Below are positions 25,869 through 34,597 of a stretch of 58,513 bases of DNA, piece by piece. The DNA comes from an uncultured Thalassotalea sp. (GTDB lineage: Bacteria; Pseudomonadota; Gammaproteobacteria; Enterobacterales; Alteromonadaceae): positions 1 through 58,513 of the forward strand of contig CANMZP010000028.1 in assembly GCA_947502355.1 (NCBI GenBank), given 5' to 3'. A model generated the notes under the pieces. It ran no database searches. It was given only the letters and a program-made list of their open reading frames with translations, and was not told where the DNA came from. Within the stretch, counting starts at the first letter, position 1; the number at the start of each line of letters is the position of its first letter. The position numbers were made by a program, and so were the translations under genes.

Positions 25869-27272
25869 TTATTTAGACCAGATACCTTTGGTTAAACGTA
25901 GCGACGTTTCTTGCTCTTCGGTGACCTTAAAGTACGGGGTTTCACCTTTATCGATATGCTCATTATAGTCTTTGGTAACCGTTACCAGAGACTTCGTTAA
26001 CATCACAATGGCAATGACATTGACAATCGTCATTAGCGCCACACCTAAATCTGCCATGGCAATTAACTGACCAAGGCTTGCCACTGAACCGTATAAAATC
26101 ATCGCTAAATAGGCGGTAATAAAAAGGCCTCGGCCCATTTTATTATTCAGTTTCAAAAACGATAAGCTGTTTTCGGCGTAAGCATAGTTTGCCACCATAG
26201 AGGTAAAACCAAAGAAGAAAATGGCAATGGCAATAAAGTCTGCGCCCCAAGGGCCAACTTGATTTTCCAAGGCCTGTTGGGTCAGTTTAATGCCAAACTC
26301 CTGGCCTAAAGGAATACCACTTAATAAGATAATTAACGCCGTACAAGTACACAACACAATCGTATCCATAAACACACCCAACATTTGCACATAGCCTTGT
26401 GAGGCAGGATGATGTGGAAACGGTGTTGCTGCCGCAGCCGCGTTAGGTGCACTACCCATGCCGGCTTCGTTGGAATACAAACCACGTTTTACCCCATTCA
26501 TAATGGCGGCGCCAAGTAAACCGGAGCCGGCTTCACGTAGGCCAAATGCCGATGAAAAAATATTGGCGAAGGCTGCCGGCACATCTTGAATATTGACAAT
26601 AATCACCATCAGCGCAACAAGCACATACGCAACCCCCATAAATGGTACTGCAAGCTCTGCAAACTTAGCAATTTGCTTTAATCCACCAAGAATAATAACA
26701 CCGGTAAAAATCGTTAAGGCAATGCCAGTATAAAGCGGGTCAATACCATAAGAGCCATTGAATGCGTCGGTAATCGAGTTTGCTTGTACCGGGCTAAATA
26801 CCACGCCGTAGCCTACCAATAAACACACCGAGAATAAGATTGCCATGGCAGGGCTCTTTAAGCCTTTCATCATATAAAAGGCTGGACCACCGCGAAAGTT
26901 GCCATCTTCATCTTCAATTTTATACAGCTGCGCCAGCGCACTTTCAGCAAACGCAGTTGCCATACCAATAATGGCAATGACCCACATCCAGAATACCGCA
27001 CCAGGGCCACCAAGGGAAATCGCTACCGCAACCCCCATAAGGTTACCGGTACCGACACGAGCGGCAAGCGTTGTACACAACGCCTGAAAAGATGAAATAC
27101 CATGGCCGTCGGTGGTTCGGCTATTTTTCATTACCGAAAACATATGGCCAAAATGCCTAAACTGAATGCCTGCGAGGCGAACCGTAAACCAAAGGCCACA
27201 AAACACCAACAGAGGAATTAACACATTCCCCCATAAGAAACCATTGAGGGTATTTACAATACTATCTAACAA
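25869..27272 (-). CDS. Alanine/glycine:cation symporter family protein
   Basis: Inner-membrane sodium- or proton-coupled importer of small neutral amino acids (AGCS family), 467 aa with about 10-11 hydrophobic segments. The N-terminal half has the family-like GTGNLMGVAVAISLGGPGAVFWMW segment and RGGPAFYM. GLYSNEAGMGSAPNAAAAA is the family hallmark in the centre. The neighbouring gene in the same direction is a secreted amidohydrolase, but the two are separated by a terminator and about 320 bp, so co-expression is not implied. Confidence 0.92.
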   Translation of the reverse strand: MLDSIVNTLNGFLWGNVLIPLLVFCGLWFTVRLAGIQFRHFGHMFSVMKNSRTTDGHGISSFQALCTTLAARVGTGNLMGVAVAISLGGPGAVFWMWVIAIIGMATAFAESALAQLYKIEDEDGNFRGGPAFYMMKGLKSPAMAILFSVCLLVGYGVVFSPVQANSITDAFNGSYGIDPLYTGIALTIFTGVIILGGLKQIAKFAELAVPFMGVAYVLVALMVIIVNIQDVPAAFANIFSSAFGLREAGSGLLGAAIMNGVKRGLYSNEAGMGSAPNAAAAATPFPHHPASQGYVQMLGVFMDTIVLCTCTALIILLSGIPLGQEFGIKLTQQALENQVGPWGADFIAIAIFFFGFTSMVANYAYAENSLSFLKLNNKMGRGLFITAYLAMILYGSVASLGQLIAMADLGVALMTIVNVIAIVMLTKSLVTVTKDYNEHIDKGETPYFKVTEEQETSLRLTKGIWSK

Positions 27273-27538
27273 AACAGTACTCCTGATATGTAAAAAAATT
27301 CCCTTTAGTTAATTAGCCCAAGTTTAGCCAAAAAGCACGCGATACTAACTAAATAAAGAAAATATAAATGATGATAAACAACCTTAAAACCACCTGAAAA
27401 GAGTAGTTAATCCCTATTGATAATAGACAATGATTAGCGGTTGTAATTGCTTAACACAATAAAATGACTGATTAATATAACAAAATTGCGTTAAAGAGTC
27501 TGTGAATAGTTGTTTTTTAAAGGGCTAAAAAAGAAATC
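27273..27538. other. Gap with no recognised element
   Basis: A+T-rich intergenic stretch upstream of the symporter. It presumably holds the symporter promoter, but I could not single out convincing -35/-10 elements. No gene or repeat is seen. Confidence 0.5.
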
Positions 27539-27566
27539 GCCGTGAATAACCGATCTTATTCACGGC
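27539..27566 (-). terminator. Terminator after the secreted amidohydrolase
   Basis: A perfect 11-bp stem GCCGTGAATAA / TTATTCACGGC with a 6-nt loop is followed on the minus strand by GATTTCTTTTTT. It lies 25 bp past the stop. Confidence 0.8.
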
Positions 27567-27590
27567 ATAATTGTCAATTAATAGAACCGA

Positions 27591-28883
27591 TTACTGCTTG
27601 AATACTTTACCGGATTTCATCACAAAATCGACATCAAGTAATTCTTTAATGTCTTTTAACGGGCTGTTATCAAGGGCAATAATGTCGGCATATTTACCAA
27701 CTTCCAGCGTACCTAACACGTCAGATTTATTAATTAAATCCGCGGCATTTACCGTCGCCGTTTTTAAAATGTCCATTTCTGACATGCCGGATTGGTGCAT
27801 CAACACGGCTTCTTGTGCGTTTGTTCCGTGTTTTGATACACCGGAGTCCGTTCCATAGGCAATCTTAACGCCAGCTTTATATGCATTAGCGAAGTTCTTT
27901 TGCATATCCGCACCAACACGCAGCGCTTTGGCTTTAATCGCCGGCGACATAAAGTCGCTGTTTGAAGCCATCTTCACTACCGTATCACCGGCTAAGAGTG
28001 TCGGAACAAGGTAAGCGCCATTCTTTTTGAATAACTTAATGGACTCTTTATTGGCATAACTGCCGTGCTCAATACTATCAACGCCCGCACGAAGCGCAGC
28101 ATTAATACCTTGTGCAGAGTGTGCATGACTGGCCACTTTACGACCCAAACCATGCGCTGTGCGAACAATTTCAACCAGCTCATCGTCTTCCATTTGCTGT
28201 CCTGTGCCCGTATCGGTATCCGATAACACGCCACCGGTGCTGGTAATTTTTATGGTTTCGGCGCCAAACTTTATCGCTTGACGAGTGGCTCTTCGACAAT
28301 CATATGGGCCATCACAAATGGTCTTTGGCGTATATAGTTCTAACAAATCATGGCGCATGCCATCGACATCACCATGGCCGCCGGTAACAGACACCCCACC
28401 AGATGCAATAATGCGAGGGCCTTCAACCCAATCACGAGCGATTGCATCACGAAGCGCATATAAAAACTGTGGATCGGCACCTAAGTCTCGAACCGTCGTA
28501 AAGCCTGCCATTAACGTTTTCTTAGCAAAGTAGACACTGTGCATGCCGACATCTTCGGCGGACATGCGCAATGCATTTTTGGCATTATCCGGTCCTAACT
28601 CGCCCTGCATATGAACATGCATATCCATAAGTCCTGGCATAACAAAACTTTCTTTTAAGTCGATTAACTCGGCTTCTTTATTTACCGAAGCAGGATCTAC
28701 AAAGCCTTTTTTAATCGCAGTTATTTTATTGTCTTCAATGACAATCGTGTGATTTTTTAATGCGCTCTTTCCTGGTACCGCTAAAAGCTCGCCAGCATGA
28801 ATGACCTTAATATCGGCCGCGTTAGCAAGCATCGGCAAACACAGTAAGACCGAAAGGGATAATTTTCGAGGTAGAGATTTCAT
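27591..28883 (-). CDS. Exported metal-dependent amidohydrolase (Xaa-Pro-dipeptidase-like)
   Basis: A 430-aa protein with a Sec signal peptide (about residues 1-22, cleavage after ANA). The binuclear amidohydrolase core has HxH at H89/H91 (MDMHVHMQ), a probable carboxylated Lys K209 (ETIKIT), H250 (SHAHS), H270 (IEHGS) and D343 (YGTDSG). This pattern matches the subgroup often called Pro-Xaa or Xaa-Arg carboxypeptidase/dipeptidase-like hydrolases of the periplasm. The likely job is hydrolysis of peptides or N-acyl amino acids outside the cytoplasm. The exact substrate cannot be read from sequence. Confidence 0.85.
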   Translation of the reverse strand: MKSLPRKLSLSVLLCLPMLANAADIKVIHAGELLAVPGKSALKNHTIVIEDNKITAIKKGFVDPASVNKEAELIDLKESFVMPGLMDMHVHMQGELGPDNAKNALRMSAEDVGMHSVYFAKKTLMAGFTTVRDLGADPQFLYALRDAIARDWVEGPRIIASGGVSVTGGHGDVDGMRHDLLELYTPKTICDGPYDCRRATRQAIKFGAETIKITSTGGVLSDTDTGTGQQMEDDELVEIVRTAHGLGRKVASHAHSAQGINAALRAGVDSIEHGSYANKESIKLFKKNGAYLVPTLLAGDTVVKMASNSDFMSPAIKAKALRVGADMQKNFANAYKAGVKIAYGTDSGVSKHGTNAQEAVLMHQSGMSEMDILKTATVNAADLINKSDVLGTLEVGKYADIIALDNSPLKDIKELLDVDFVMKSGKVFKQ

Positions 28884-29080
28884 AGCGTCCTTTTTTATAT
28901 TGGCTTATTTTTATATTTTTATATTTTTATATTTCTAATTGAGATTGAAAAAGCTATTGATATAGCTGCAATAACTCTATCTTTGCAGATTACTTGATGC
29001 AAGAGCTAAGTAAAAAAACAGAAGGATTTATGTAAACAAAATGAGAATAAAGGCAGGGGATGGCTAACAATGAGCGCAAC

Positions 29081-29107
29081 ATCCCGAATTAAATGGTAAC
29101 TCGGGAT
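29081..29107 (-). terminator. Weak hairpin after slyD
   Basis: Arms ATCCCGAATTA and TAACTCGGGAT pair with one mismatch around a short loop just past slyD. There is no T run on the minus strand, so termination is uncertain. Confidence 0.4.
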
Positions 29108-29126
29108 ATATTTAACTTAACGGGTA

Positions 29127-29609
29127 TTAGTGTTGGTGTCCACCAACGCCATGGGCATGACCATGCGAGACTTCTTCTTCGCTGGCTTCGCGCACGTTTT
29201 TAATGTCGATGTCAAACACCAAGGTTTGACCAGCTAATGGGTGGTTGGTGTCTACCGTTACCATAAACTTGCCCACTTTTAATACGGTTACCTGGCGCTG
29301 ACCTTGCTCGGTATTAACCACAGCCACCATGCCGGGTTTCCAATTTGAGGCACCTTGAAGATGTTTTGCTGGTACTCTTTGAATAGCTTCTTCAATGTAC
29401 TCACCGTAGCCGTTTTCAGGGGTTACCGTTACGGTAAATTTATCACCGGCTTCTTTATCCAGTAATGCGTCTTCAACCCCTTGGATCATGTTTTTATGAC
29501 CAAATAATAGGGCTAATGGATCGCCTTTACTTGAGTCTTCAATTACATCACCTTGTTCGGTTTTTAACACGTAGTGAAATTGCACAACGGTATCTTTTGC
29601 TACTTTCAT
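29127..29609 (-). CDS. slyD: FKBP-type peptidyl-prolyl isomerase, SlyD-like
   Basis: Cytoplasmic prolyl isomerase and chaperone, 160 aa. It has the FKBP core split by the insert-in-flap domain (VTPENGYGEYIEE...) and ends with a His-rich tail (HGHAHGVGGHQH). That tail is a short version of the metal-binding tail of E. coli SlyD, which takes part in nickel delivery for hydrogenase maturation. With only five His in the tail, strong metal storage is less likely here. It lies 87 bp after murI in the same direction. Confidence 0.9.
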   Translation of the reverse strand: MKVAKDTVVQFHYVLKTEQGDVIEDSSKGDPLALLFGHKNMIQGVEDALLDKEAGDKFTVTVTPENGYGEYIEEAIQRVPAKHLQGASNWKPGMVAVVNTEQGQRQVTVLKVGKFMVTVDTNHPLAGQTLVFDIDIKNVREASEEEVSHGHAHGVGGHQH

Positions 29610-29696
29610 TAATTTTTCTCGTATCTAAAATGGAATAGCATTGATTATACGCCCTATAGCAATATTTACTAAGAAAAGTTCCGCTATTTTGTGCGA

Positions 29697-30503
29697 TTAC
29701 AGGGATTTAACGTTAAGCGGCTGCTGCAGTAATTGACTCATGATTAACTGCGCGTTTCCTAGGTTACCAGAGGTGTAAAACTGGGTATTGCCAGAAGACT
29801 TAGCAACGCAAAGCAGCTCGGCAAGCGCCAACCTTCTTTGCAACTCTTTGGCAACCGGTGTTGCGGTATCATAAACCGTGACCGTGTCGGGTAAAAAACG
29901 ATTTAGCAAGGGCTTAATAAAAGGGTAATGTGTGCAACCTAAAACTAGCGCATCAATATTTTTAACCAGCATAGGCTCAATAAAATCTTTAAGCATACTC
30001 AGCGTAGCTTCACCATGAAGTTGTGCTTGTTCAATTTTTTCCACCAAACCACTGGCGGCTTTGGTATGAAATTTGGCCTTGTGCTCAAATTGCTGCATTA
30101 ATTGCAAAAAGCTTGTACTGTCCAACGTTCTTTGCGTCGCTAGCACACCTACCTGCCCTGTCAGGCTATTAAGAGCGGCGGGCTTTACGGCAGGCTCAAC
30201 ACCAATGATTGGTAACGTATAACGGGCTCGCAATAGCTTAACCACAGAAACCGTTGCCGTATTGCAAGCCACAACAATGGCTTTTACCTGCTTGGCAATC
30301 AGAAAGTCACAAATTAGAATGGCTCGTTCGAAGATAAATTCTAATGATTTACTGCCATATGGGGCATGTAAGATATCGCCAACATAAATAAGATCTTCAT
30401 GCGGCAATTGCTGACGAATTTCTTGCAATATTGATAAACCGCCCACCCCAGAGTCAAAAACACCGATAGGACACGACGACGAGTTAAGCGCTATGGTTGG
30501 CAT
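29697..30503 (-). CDS. murI: Glutamate racemase
   Basis: Supplies D-glutamate for peptidoglycan. The 268-aa protein has GVFDSGVGGLSIL near the N-terminus with D17. The two catalytic cysteines are C80 (VACNTATV) and C190 (LGCTHYPF), each in its family motif. Its length is typical of gammaproteobacteria. It lies about 100 bp after pntB, beyond a terminator, so it has its own promoter. Confidence 0.95.
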   Translation of the reverse strand: MPTIALNSSSCPIGVFDSGVGGLSILQEIRQQLPHEDLIYVGDILHAPYGSKSLEFIFERAILICDFLIAKQVKAIVVACNTATVSVVKLLRARYTLPIIGVEPAVKPAALNSLTGQVGVLATQRTLDSTSFLQLMQQFEHKAKFHTKAASGLVEKIEQAQLHGEATLSMLKDFIEPMLVKNIDALVLGCTHYPFIKPLLNRFLPDTVTVYDTATPVAKELQRRLALAELLCVAKSSGNTQFYTSGNLGNAQLIMSQLLQQPLNVKSL

Positions 30504-30558
30504 AAGAAGGTAAGGAATAAAATCATAGAAAAGATCATATCACCACGCTTAAAAAAAC

Positions 30559-30582
30559 AAAACCCGCAAAGCTGCGGGTTTT
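30559..30582 (-). terminator. Terminator of pntAB
   Basis: A perfect 10-bp stem AAAACCCGCA / TGCGGGTTTT with a 4-nt loop is followed on the minus strand by GTTTTTTT. It lies 25 bp after pntB. Confidence 0.9.
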
Positions 30583-30607
30583 GATTGGTAACAAAGTAAG
30601 TGTGTTA

Positions 30608-31984
30608 TTAAAGCGCTTTAAAGATTTTCTCAACGGAGTCTTTAGCATCTCCAAATAACATGCTGGTGTTTTCTTTAAAGAATAATGGGTTTTGTACACC
30701 GGCGTAACCGGTATTCATTGAACGCTTAAACACAACCACTTGCTTGGCGTTCCAAACTTCACACACTGGCATACCAGCGATAGGACTGGTTGGATCTTCA
30801 GAGGCCGCAGGGTTAACCGTATCGTTTGCACCAATAACCAATACAACATCTGTTTCAGGGAAGTCATCATTAATTTCTTCCATACCCAATACGATATCGT
30901 AAGGTACTTTTGCTTCAGCAAGAAGTACGTTCATATGACCAGGTAAACGGCCTGCTACAGGGTGAATGGCAAAGCGCACTTCAATCCCTTTTGCTTGCAG
31001 AGCACGAGTAATTTCGAACACAGGGTATTGAGCTTGTGCAACAGCCATACCATAACCTGGTGTGATCACCACGGTTTTAGCTTCACTTAATAGATCTGCA
31101 GTCGCTTCTGCACTGATTTCTGTGTGCTCACCATAATCTTTATCTGAATCGATGTGAACTTCGGTACCAAAACCACCCGCGATAACGCTGATAAACGAAC
31201 GGTTCATCGCCTTACACATAATGTAAGATAAAATCGCACCAGAAGAACCAACTAACGCACCGGTGATAATTAGAAGATCATTACCCAACATGAAACCAGC
31301 AGAGGCTGCAGCCCAACCAGAGTATGAGTTAAGCATCGATACTACAACAGGCATATCGGCACCACCAATTGATGCAACTAAGTGCCAACCAAACGCAAGC
31401 GCAATGATGGTCATTAGCAACATAGGGCCAATAGAGCCGCCAGCTTCAACAAAGTTAATCATCAACCAAATTGAAATCAGACCAGCAGCCAAGTTTAACT
31501 TATGACGATGTGGCAACGTTAAGGCAGAGGTATTGATAATGCCTTTTAGTTTCGCAAAGGCAACAATGGAACCGGTAAACGTAACCGCACCAATGAACAC
31601 GCCTAAGAAAATCTCCACATTATGAATCGCTAACGTGGTGCCCATCATTAATGGGTCATGATCAAGGAAACTGTTATAACCAACAAAGACTGCCGCTAAA
31701 CCGACAAAACTGTGTAAGATAGCAACCAGCTCTGGCATCTCCGTCATTTCAACTTTTTTGGCTAATTTCAAACCAATTACCGCACCAATCACCATACATA
31801 CAACGATAAGTGGTACACCTGTAACATCCGGATTGGCAATAGTAGCCACCAACGCAATAGCCATACCGATAATACCGTACCAGTTACCTGCTTCTGCGGT
31901 TTCTTGCTTGCTTAAACCAGCCAAGCTCATAATAAATAATAAAGCGGCAATGATATATGCTGCACTAATTATCCCTTCAGACAT
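30608..31984 (-). CDS. pntB: NAD(P) transhydrogenase, beta subunit
   Basis: Inner-membrane subunit of the proton-translocating transhydrogenase that makes NADPH from NADH using the proton motive force. The 458-aa protein (E. coli 462) has about nine hydrophobic segments up to residue 260. The cytoplasmic NADP-binding domain follows ([42 protein letters not shown]). It lies 12 bp after pntA, forming a two-gene operon. Confidence 0.96.
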   Translation of the reverse strand: MSEGIISAAYIIAALLFIMSLAGLSKQETAEAGNWYGIIGMAIALVATIANPDVTGVPLIVVCMVIGAVIGLKLAKKVEMTEMPELVAILHSFVGLAAVFVGYNSFLDHDPLMMGTTLAIHNVEIFLGVFIGAVTFTGSIVAFAKLKGIINTSALTLPHRHKLNLAAGLISIWLMINFVEAGGSIGPMLLMTIIALAFGWHLVASIGGADMPVVVSMLNSYSGWAAASAGFMLGNDLLIITGALVGSSGAILSYIMCKAMNRSFISVIAGGFGTEVHIDSDKDYGEHTEISAEATADLLSEAKTVVITPGYGMAVAQAQYPVFEITRALQAKGIEVRFAIHPVAGRLPGHMNVLLAEAKVPYDIVLGMEEINDDFPETDVVLVIGANDTVNPAASEDPTSPIAGMPVCEVWNAKQVVVFKRSMNTGYAGVQNPLFFKENTSMLFGDAKDSVEKIFKAL

Positions 31985-31996
31985 AGTATCTACTTC

Positions 31997-33532
31997 CTAT
32001 TTTCTAAACATTTTAAGCATGCGCTTAGTGACAAAGAAACCACCAGCAATGTTAATTGTGGCAATCAAAATTGCGACTCCGGCTAGGAGTTGAACAATTA
32101 ATGAATCACTGCCAACTTGCAACAGAGCACCAACAATGATGATACCCGAGATAGCGTTTGTTACACTCATAAGTGGTGTATGCAATGCATGTGTCACATT
32201 CCAAACCAAGTGGTAACCAACCACACACGCCAGTACGAATACGGTAAAGTGTGACAAAAAGTCAGCTGGAGCTACACTAGCAACCCAAGCAAATGCGGCG
32301 GCACCAACTGCCATTGCAACGTATTTTGCGGTAGGCGATTTAGGCTCTTCTTCAACCTGTGCAACGGGATCAACTGGCTCAGCTTTTGGCGCAGCAGGGG
32401 CAGCAGATACTTGAATTGGTGGTGGTGGGAAAGTGATTTCACCGTCCTTAACAACGGTCATATTACGTAATACAACATCTTCAAAATCGATATTGATGTT
32501 ACCGTCTTTTTCTTTACACAATAACTTCATTAAGTTAACCAAGTTATTGGCGTAAAGCTGAGATGACTGGTTAGGTAGGCGCGATACAAAATCTGTGTAA
32601 CCAACGATCTTCACTTGGTTCACTTCATTAATTTCACCCGGTACGGTTAACTCACAGTTACCGCCACCTGGAGCGGCAAGGTCAACGACGATGCTACCAG
32701 GCTTCATCGACTTAACCATTTCTTGTGTAATTAGTTTAGGAGCCGGTTTACCCGGGATCATCGCGGTGGTAATGATAATATCAACATCTTTGGCTTGTTC
32801 AGAGAATAACGCCATCTCGGCATCAATAAATGCCTGACTCATCTCTTTTGCGTAACCATCGCCACTACCAGTATCTTCTTCCTCGTAATCTAACTCAAGG
32901 AATTCAGCACCCATACTTTCGATTTGCTCTTTTACTTCAGGACGCGTATCAAAAGCACGTACGATAGCACCAAGGCTACCTGCGGTACCAATGGCTGCAA
33001 GACCTGCAACACCAGCACCAATAACCATTACTTTAGCCGGTGGAATTTTACCAGCAGCCGTAATTTGACCTGTTAAAAAACGTCCAAAATGATTGGTTGC
33101 TTCAATAACGGCACGGTAACCGGCAATGTTTGCCATTGAACTTAATGCATCCATCGATTGTGAACGCGTCATTCGTGGCACCATTTCCATGGCCAATGTA
33201 TTAATATTTTTCGCTTTTAACTGTTCTAACAACGCATCATTTTGAGCAGGGGCAATAAAACTAATTAAATTACCGCCATCTTTCATAAGATCAACTTCAG
33301 CTGATTCCGGTTGGTTAACCTTCATCACGATGTCTGACTGCCAAGCTTCTTCTTTACTGACGATGCTTGCCCCAGCTTCTTTGTAAACCTCATTATTGAA
33401 GCTAGCATTGTTACCTGCGCTGTCTTCAACCGCAACATCAAACCCAAGTTTGATAAGGGCTTTAATCGATGCAGGAGAAGCAGAAACCCTGTTCTCGTTA
33501 GCAAGAACTTCCTTCGGTATTCCTATCAACAT
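31997..33532 (-). CDS. pntA: NAD(P) transhydrogenase, alpha subunit
   Basis: NAD-binding partner of PntB, 511 aa from the start chosen here. The N-terminal alanine-dehydrogenase-like domain begins [19 protein letters not shown]. The NAD loop is [20 protein letters not shown]. After an Ala/Pro-rich linker come four C-terminal membrane spans. A TTG 18 bp upstream is also in frame, but the AAAAGG overlapping it is the ribosome-binding site for the ATG at 33532, which matches the family N-terminus. Confidence 0.95.
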   Translation of the reverse strand: MLIGIPKEVLANENRVSASPASIKALIKLGFDVAVEDSAGNNASFNNEVYKEAGASIVSKEEAWQSDIVMKVNQPESAEVDLMKDGGNLISFIAPAQNDALLEQLKAKNINTLAMEMVPRMTRSQSMDALSSMANIAGYRAVIEATNHFGRFLTGQITAAGKIPPAKVMVIGAGVAGLAAIGTAGSLGAIVRAFDTRPEVKEQIESMGAEFLELDYEEEDTGSGDGYAKEMSQAFIDAEMALFSEQAKDVDIIITTAMIPGKPAPKLITQEMVKSMKPGSIVVDLAAPGGGNCELTVPGEINEVNQVKIVGYTDFVSRLPNQSSQLYANNLVNLMKLLCKEKDGNINIDFEDVVLRNMTVVKDGEITFPPPPIQVSAAPAAPKAEPVDPVAQVEEEPKSPTAKYVAMAVGAAAFAWVASVAPADFLSHFTVFVLACVVGYHLVWNVTHALHTPLMSVTNAISGIIIVGALLQVGSDSLIVQLLAGVAILIATINIAGGFFVTKRMLKMFRK

Positions 33533-33550
33533 AAAAACATACCTTTTCAA

Positions 33551-33793
33551 ATATTTATTAATTAATTGGCACTAACATGAAATTATTAAGATGTTTAATT
33601 TATTAATTAGTGAGTTAATATAACCATTAGCTATAACCATATTATTAGCAGCTTTTATTTTCAATTGGAACACTGACCAGTCCTTTTTTTGAGTTTTTAC
33701 TCAAATAACTAATTTTAAATCAATAAAAGCATAACCTTACTGGCTTTATCCTTTTAGGTTAGGTTAATTCTTGCATTATGAGTAATATTTAAC
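33551..33793. other. A+T-rich upstream region of pntA
   Basis: Non-coding region between pntA and the next rightward gene. It contains a perfect hairpin TTTGAGT-TTTT-ACTCAAA (33688-33705) and presumably the pntA promoter, which I could not place with confidence. No gene is seen. Confidence 0.5.
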
Positions 33794-33825
33794 GAGAATG
33801 AGTATTATTAGTTACTAATTATAAT
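33794..33825 (+). promoter_or_regulatory. Promoter with Fur-like box upstream of exported protein
   Basis: A -10 TATAAT lies at 33820-33825. GAGAATGAGTATTATTAGT (33794-33812), which matches the 19-bp Fur consensus at 13 positions by eye, covers the -35 region. This placement would allow repression when iron is plentiful. It is an A+T-rich area, so a chance match is possible. Confidence 0.4.
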
Positions 33826-33909
33826 GAATCCCTATACAGCACTTGCCATATTGTGACTTGGGAAGTAATGGATTACTTCGTGCTAACGGATGCGATAAAT
33901 AAGCAGGGT

Positions 33910-34350
33910 ATGAAGAAGTATTATTGGTTGCTAGTGATTTATATCGCGGTCATTGGCCGTGCACATTCGGCTGTTGAATTAACCGAAGAAGAAGTAAATC
34001 ATGTGGCGCAAAAAATTGTCGATTTTCATAAAACAGAAGTTCCAGAACTGCTGACGTCTGTGCTTGCCCCCGACATTAACATCATTATTACTCAAGGCTC
34101 TGACGGCTACGGTTTCACGCTACACTTCAATAAAAATGAATACCTTGATTATCTAATAAAAGGCCACAAAAGCCGCACCCGCATTGGTACGGATGTGTCC
34201 TATGTTTCTTCTGAGTTCCTTGGCGACAAAGAAGCCAAAATCATTATCCGATATCGCTCAAAAGAGTTACGAAAATATGTCTGGGTAGAAGGCATTGTTT
34301 CTGTCGTTAATGGCAAAATCAGCATCACACAACTCGAAGAGTTTAATTAA
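33910..34350 (+). CDS. Small exported protein of unknown function
   Basis: A 146-aa protein from the ATG at 33910. It has a clear Sec signal peptide (MKK, hydrophobic core, AHSA cleavage site near residue 21). The mature part of about 125 aa is mixed alpha/beta, with acidic and aromatic residues, and contains no Cys. I recognise no domain. A longer in-frame reading from 33853 would put a charged stretch before the signal peptide, so I reject it. It stands alone between pntA and the RND operon. The upstream region has a Fur-like box. Confidence 0.7.
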   Translation: MKKYYWLLVIYIAVIGRAHSAVELTEEEVNHVAQKIVDFHKTEVPELLTSVLAPDINIIITQGSDGYGFTLHFNKNEYLDYLIKGHKSRTRIGTDVSYVSSEFLGDKEAKIIIRYRSKELRKYVWVEGIVSVVNGKISITQLEEFN

Positions 34351-34425
34351 ATAATACCTTTCTATATTCCCTTATCCTCTTTGCAATTTACCTCCCCCAT
34401 CGTTTCTCTAGTAAAAAATTGATTA

Positions 34426-34481
34426 ATACCAATTCCACTTAGCTTATGCACTGAGTGGGCAAAACTTAGTGGGATTGTTAT
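34426..34481. repeat. Imperfect inverted-repeat element (MITE/REP-like)
   Basis: Arms ATACCAATTCCACTTAG and CTTAGTGGGATTGTTAT are inverted copies with three mismatches over 17 bp and enclose 22 bp. It lies in the convergent gap between the exported protein and the RND gene. The look is that of a short dispersed palindromic element; copy number cannot be judged here. Confidence 0.55.
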
Positions 34482-34525
34482 AAGCATTTACAGCACCCCC
34501 TGCTCCTTCAAATACTTGTGCAAAA

Positions 34526-34559
34526 AAAAGCACCGAAACATTTCAGCATCGGTGCTTTT
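34526..34559. terminator. Bidirectional terminator between convergent genes
   Basis: An 11-bp stem AAAAGCACCGA / TCGGTGCTTTT with a 12-nt loop is flanked by an A run and a T run. It ends the RND operon from the right and can end the exported-protein gene from the left. Confidence 0.88.
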
Positions 34560-34597
34560 ATTTTTTCTTAAAACTCGATAAGTCAGAGCAAAGCTAG

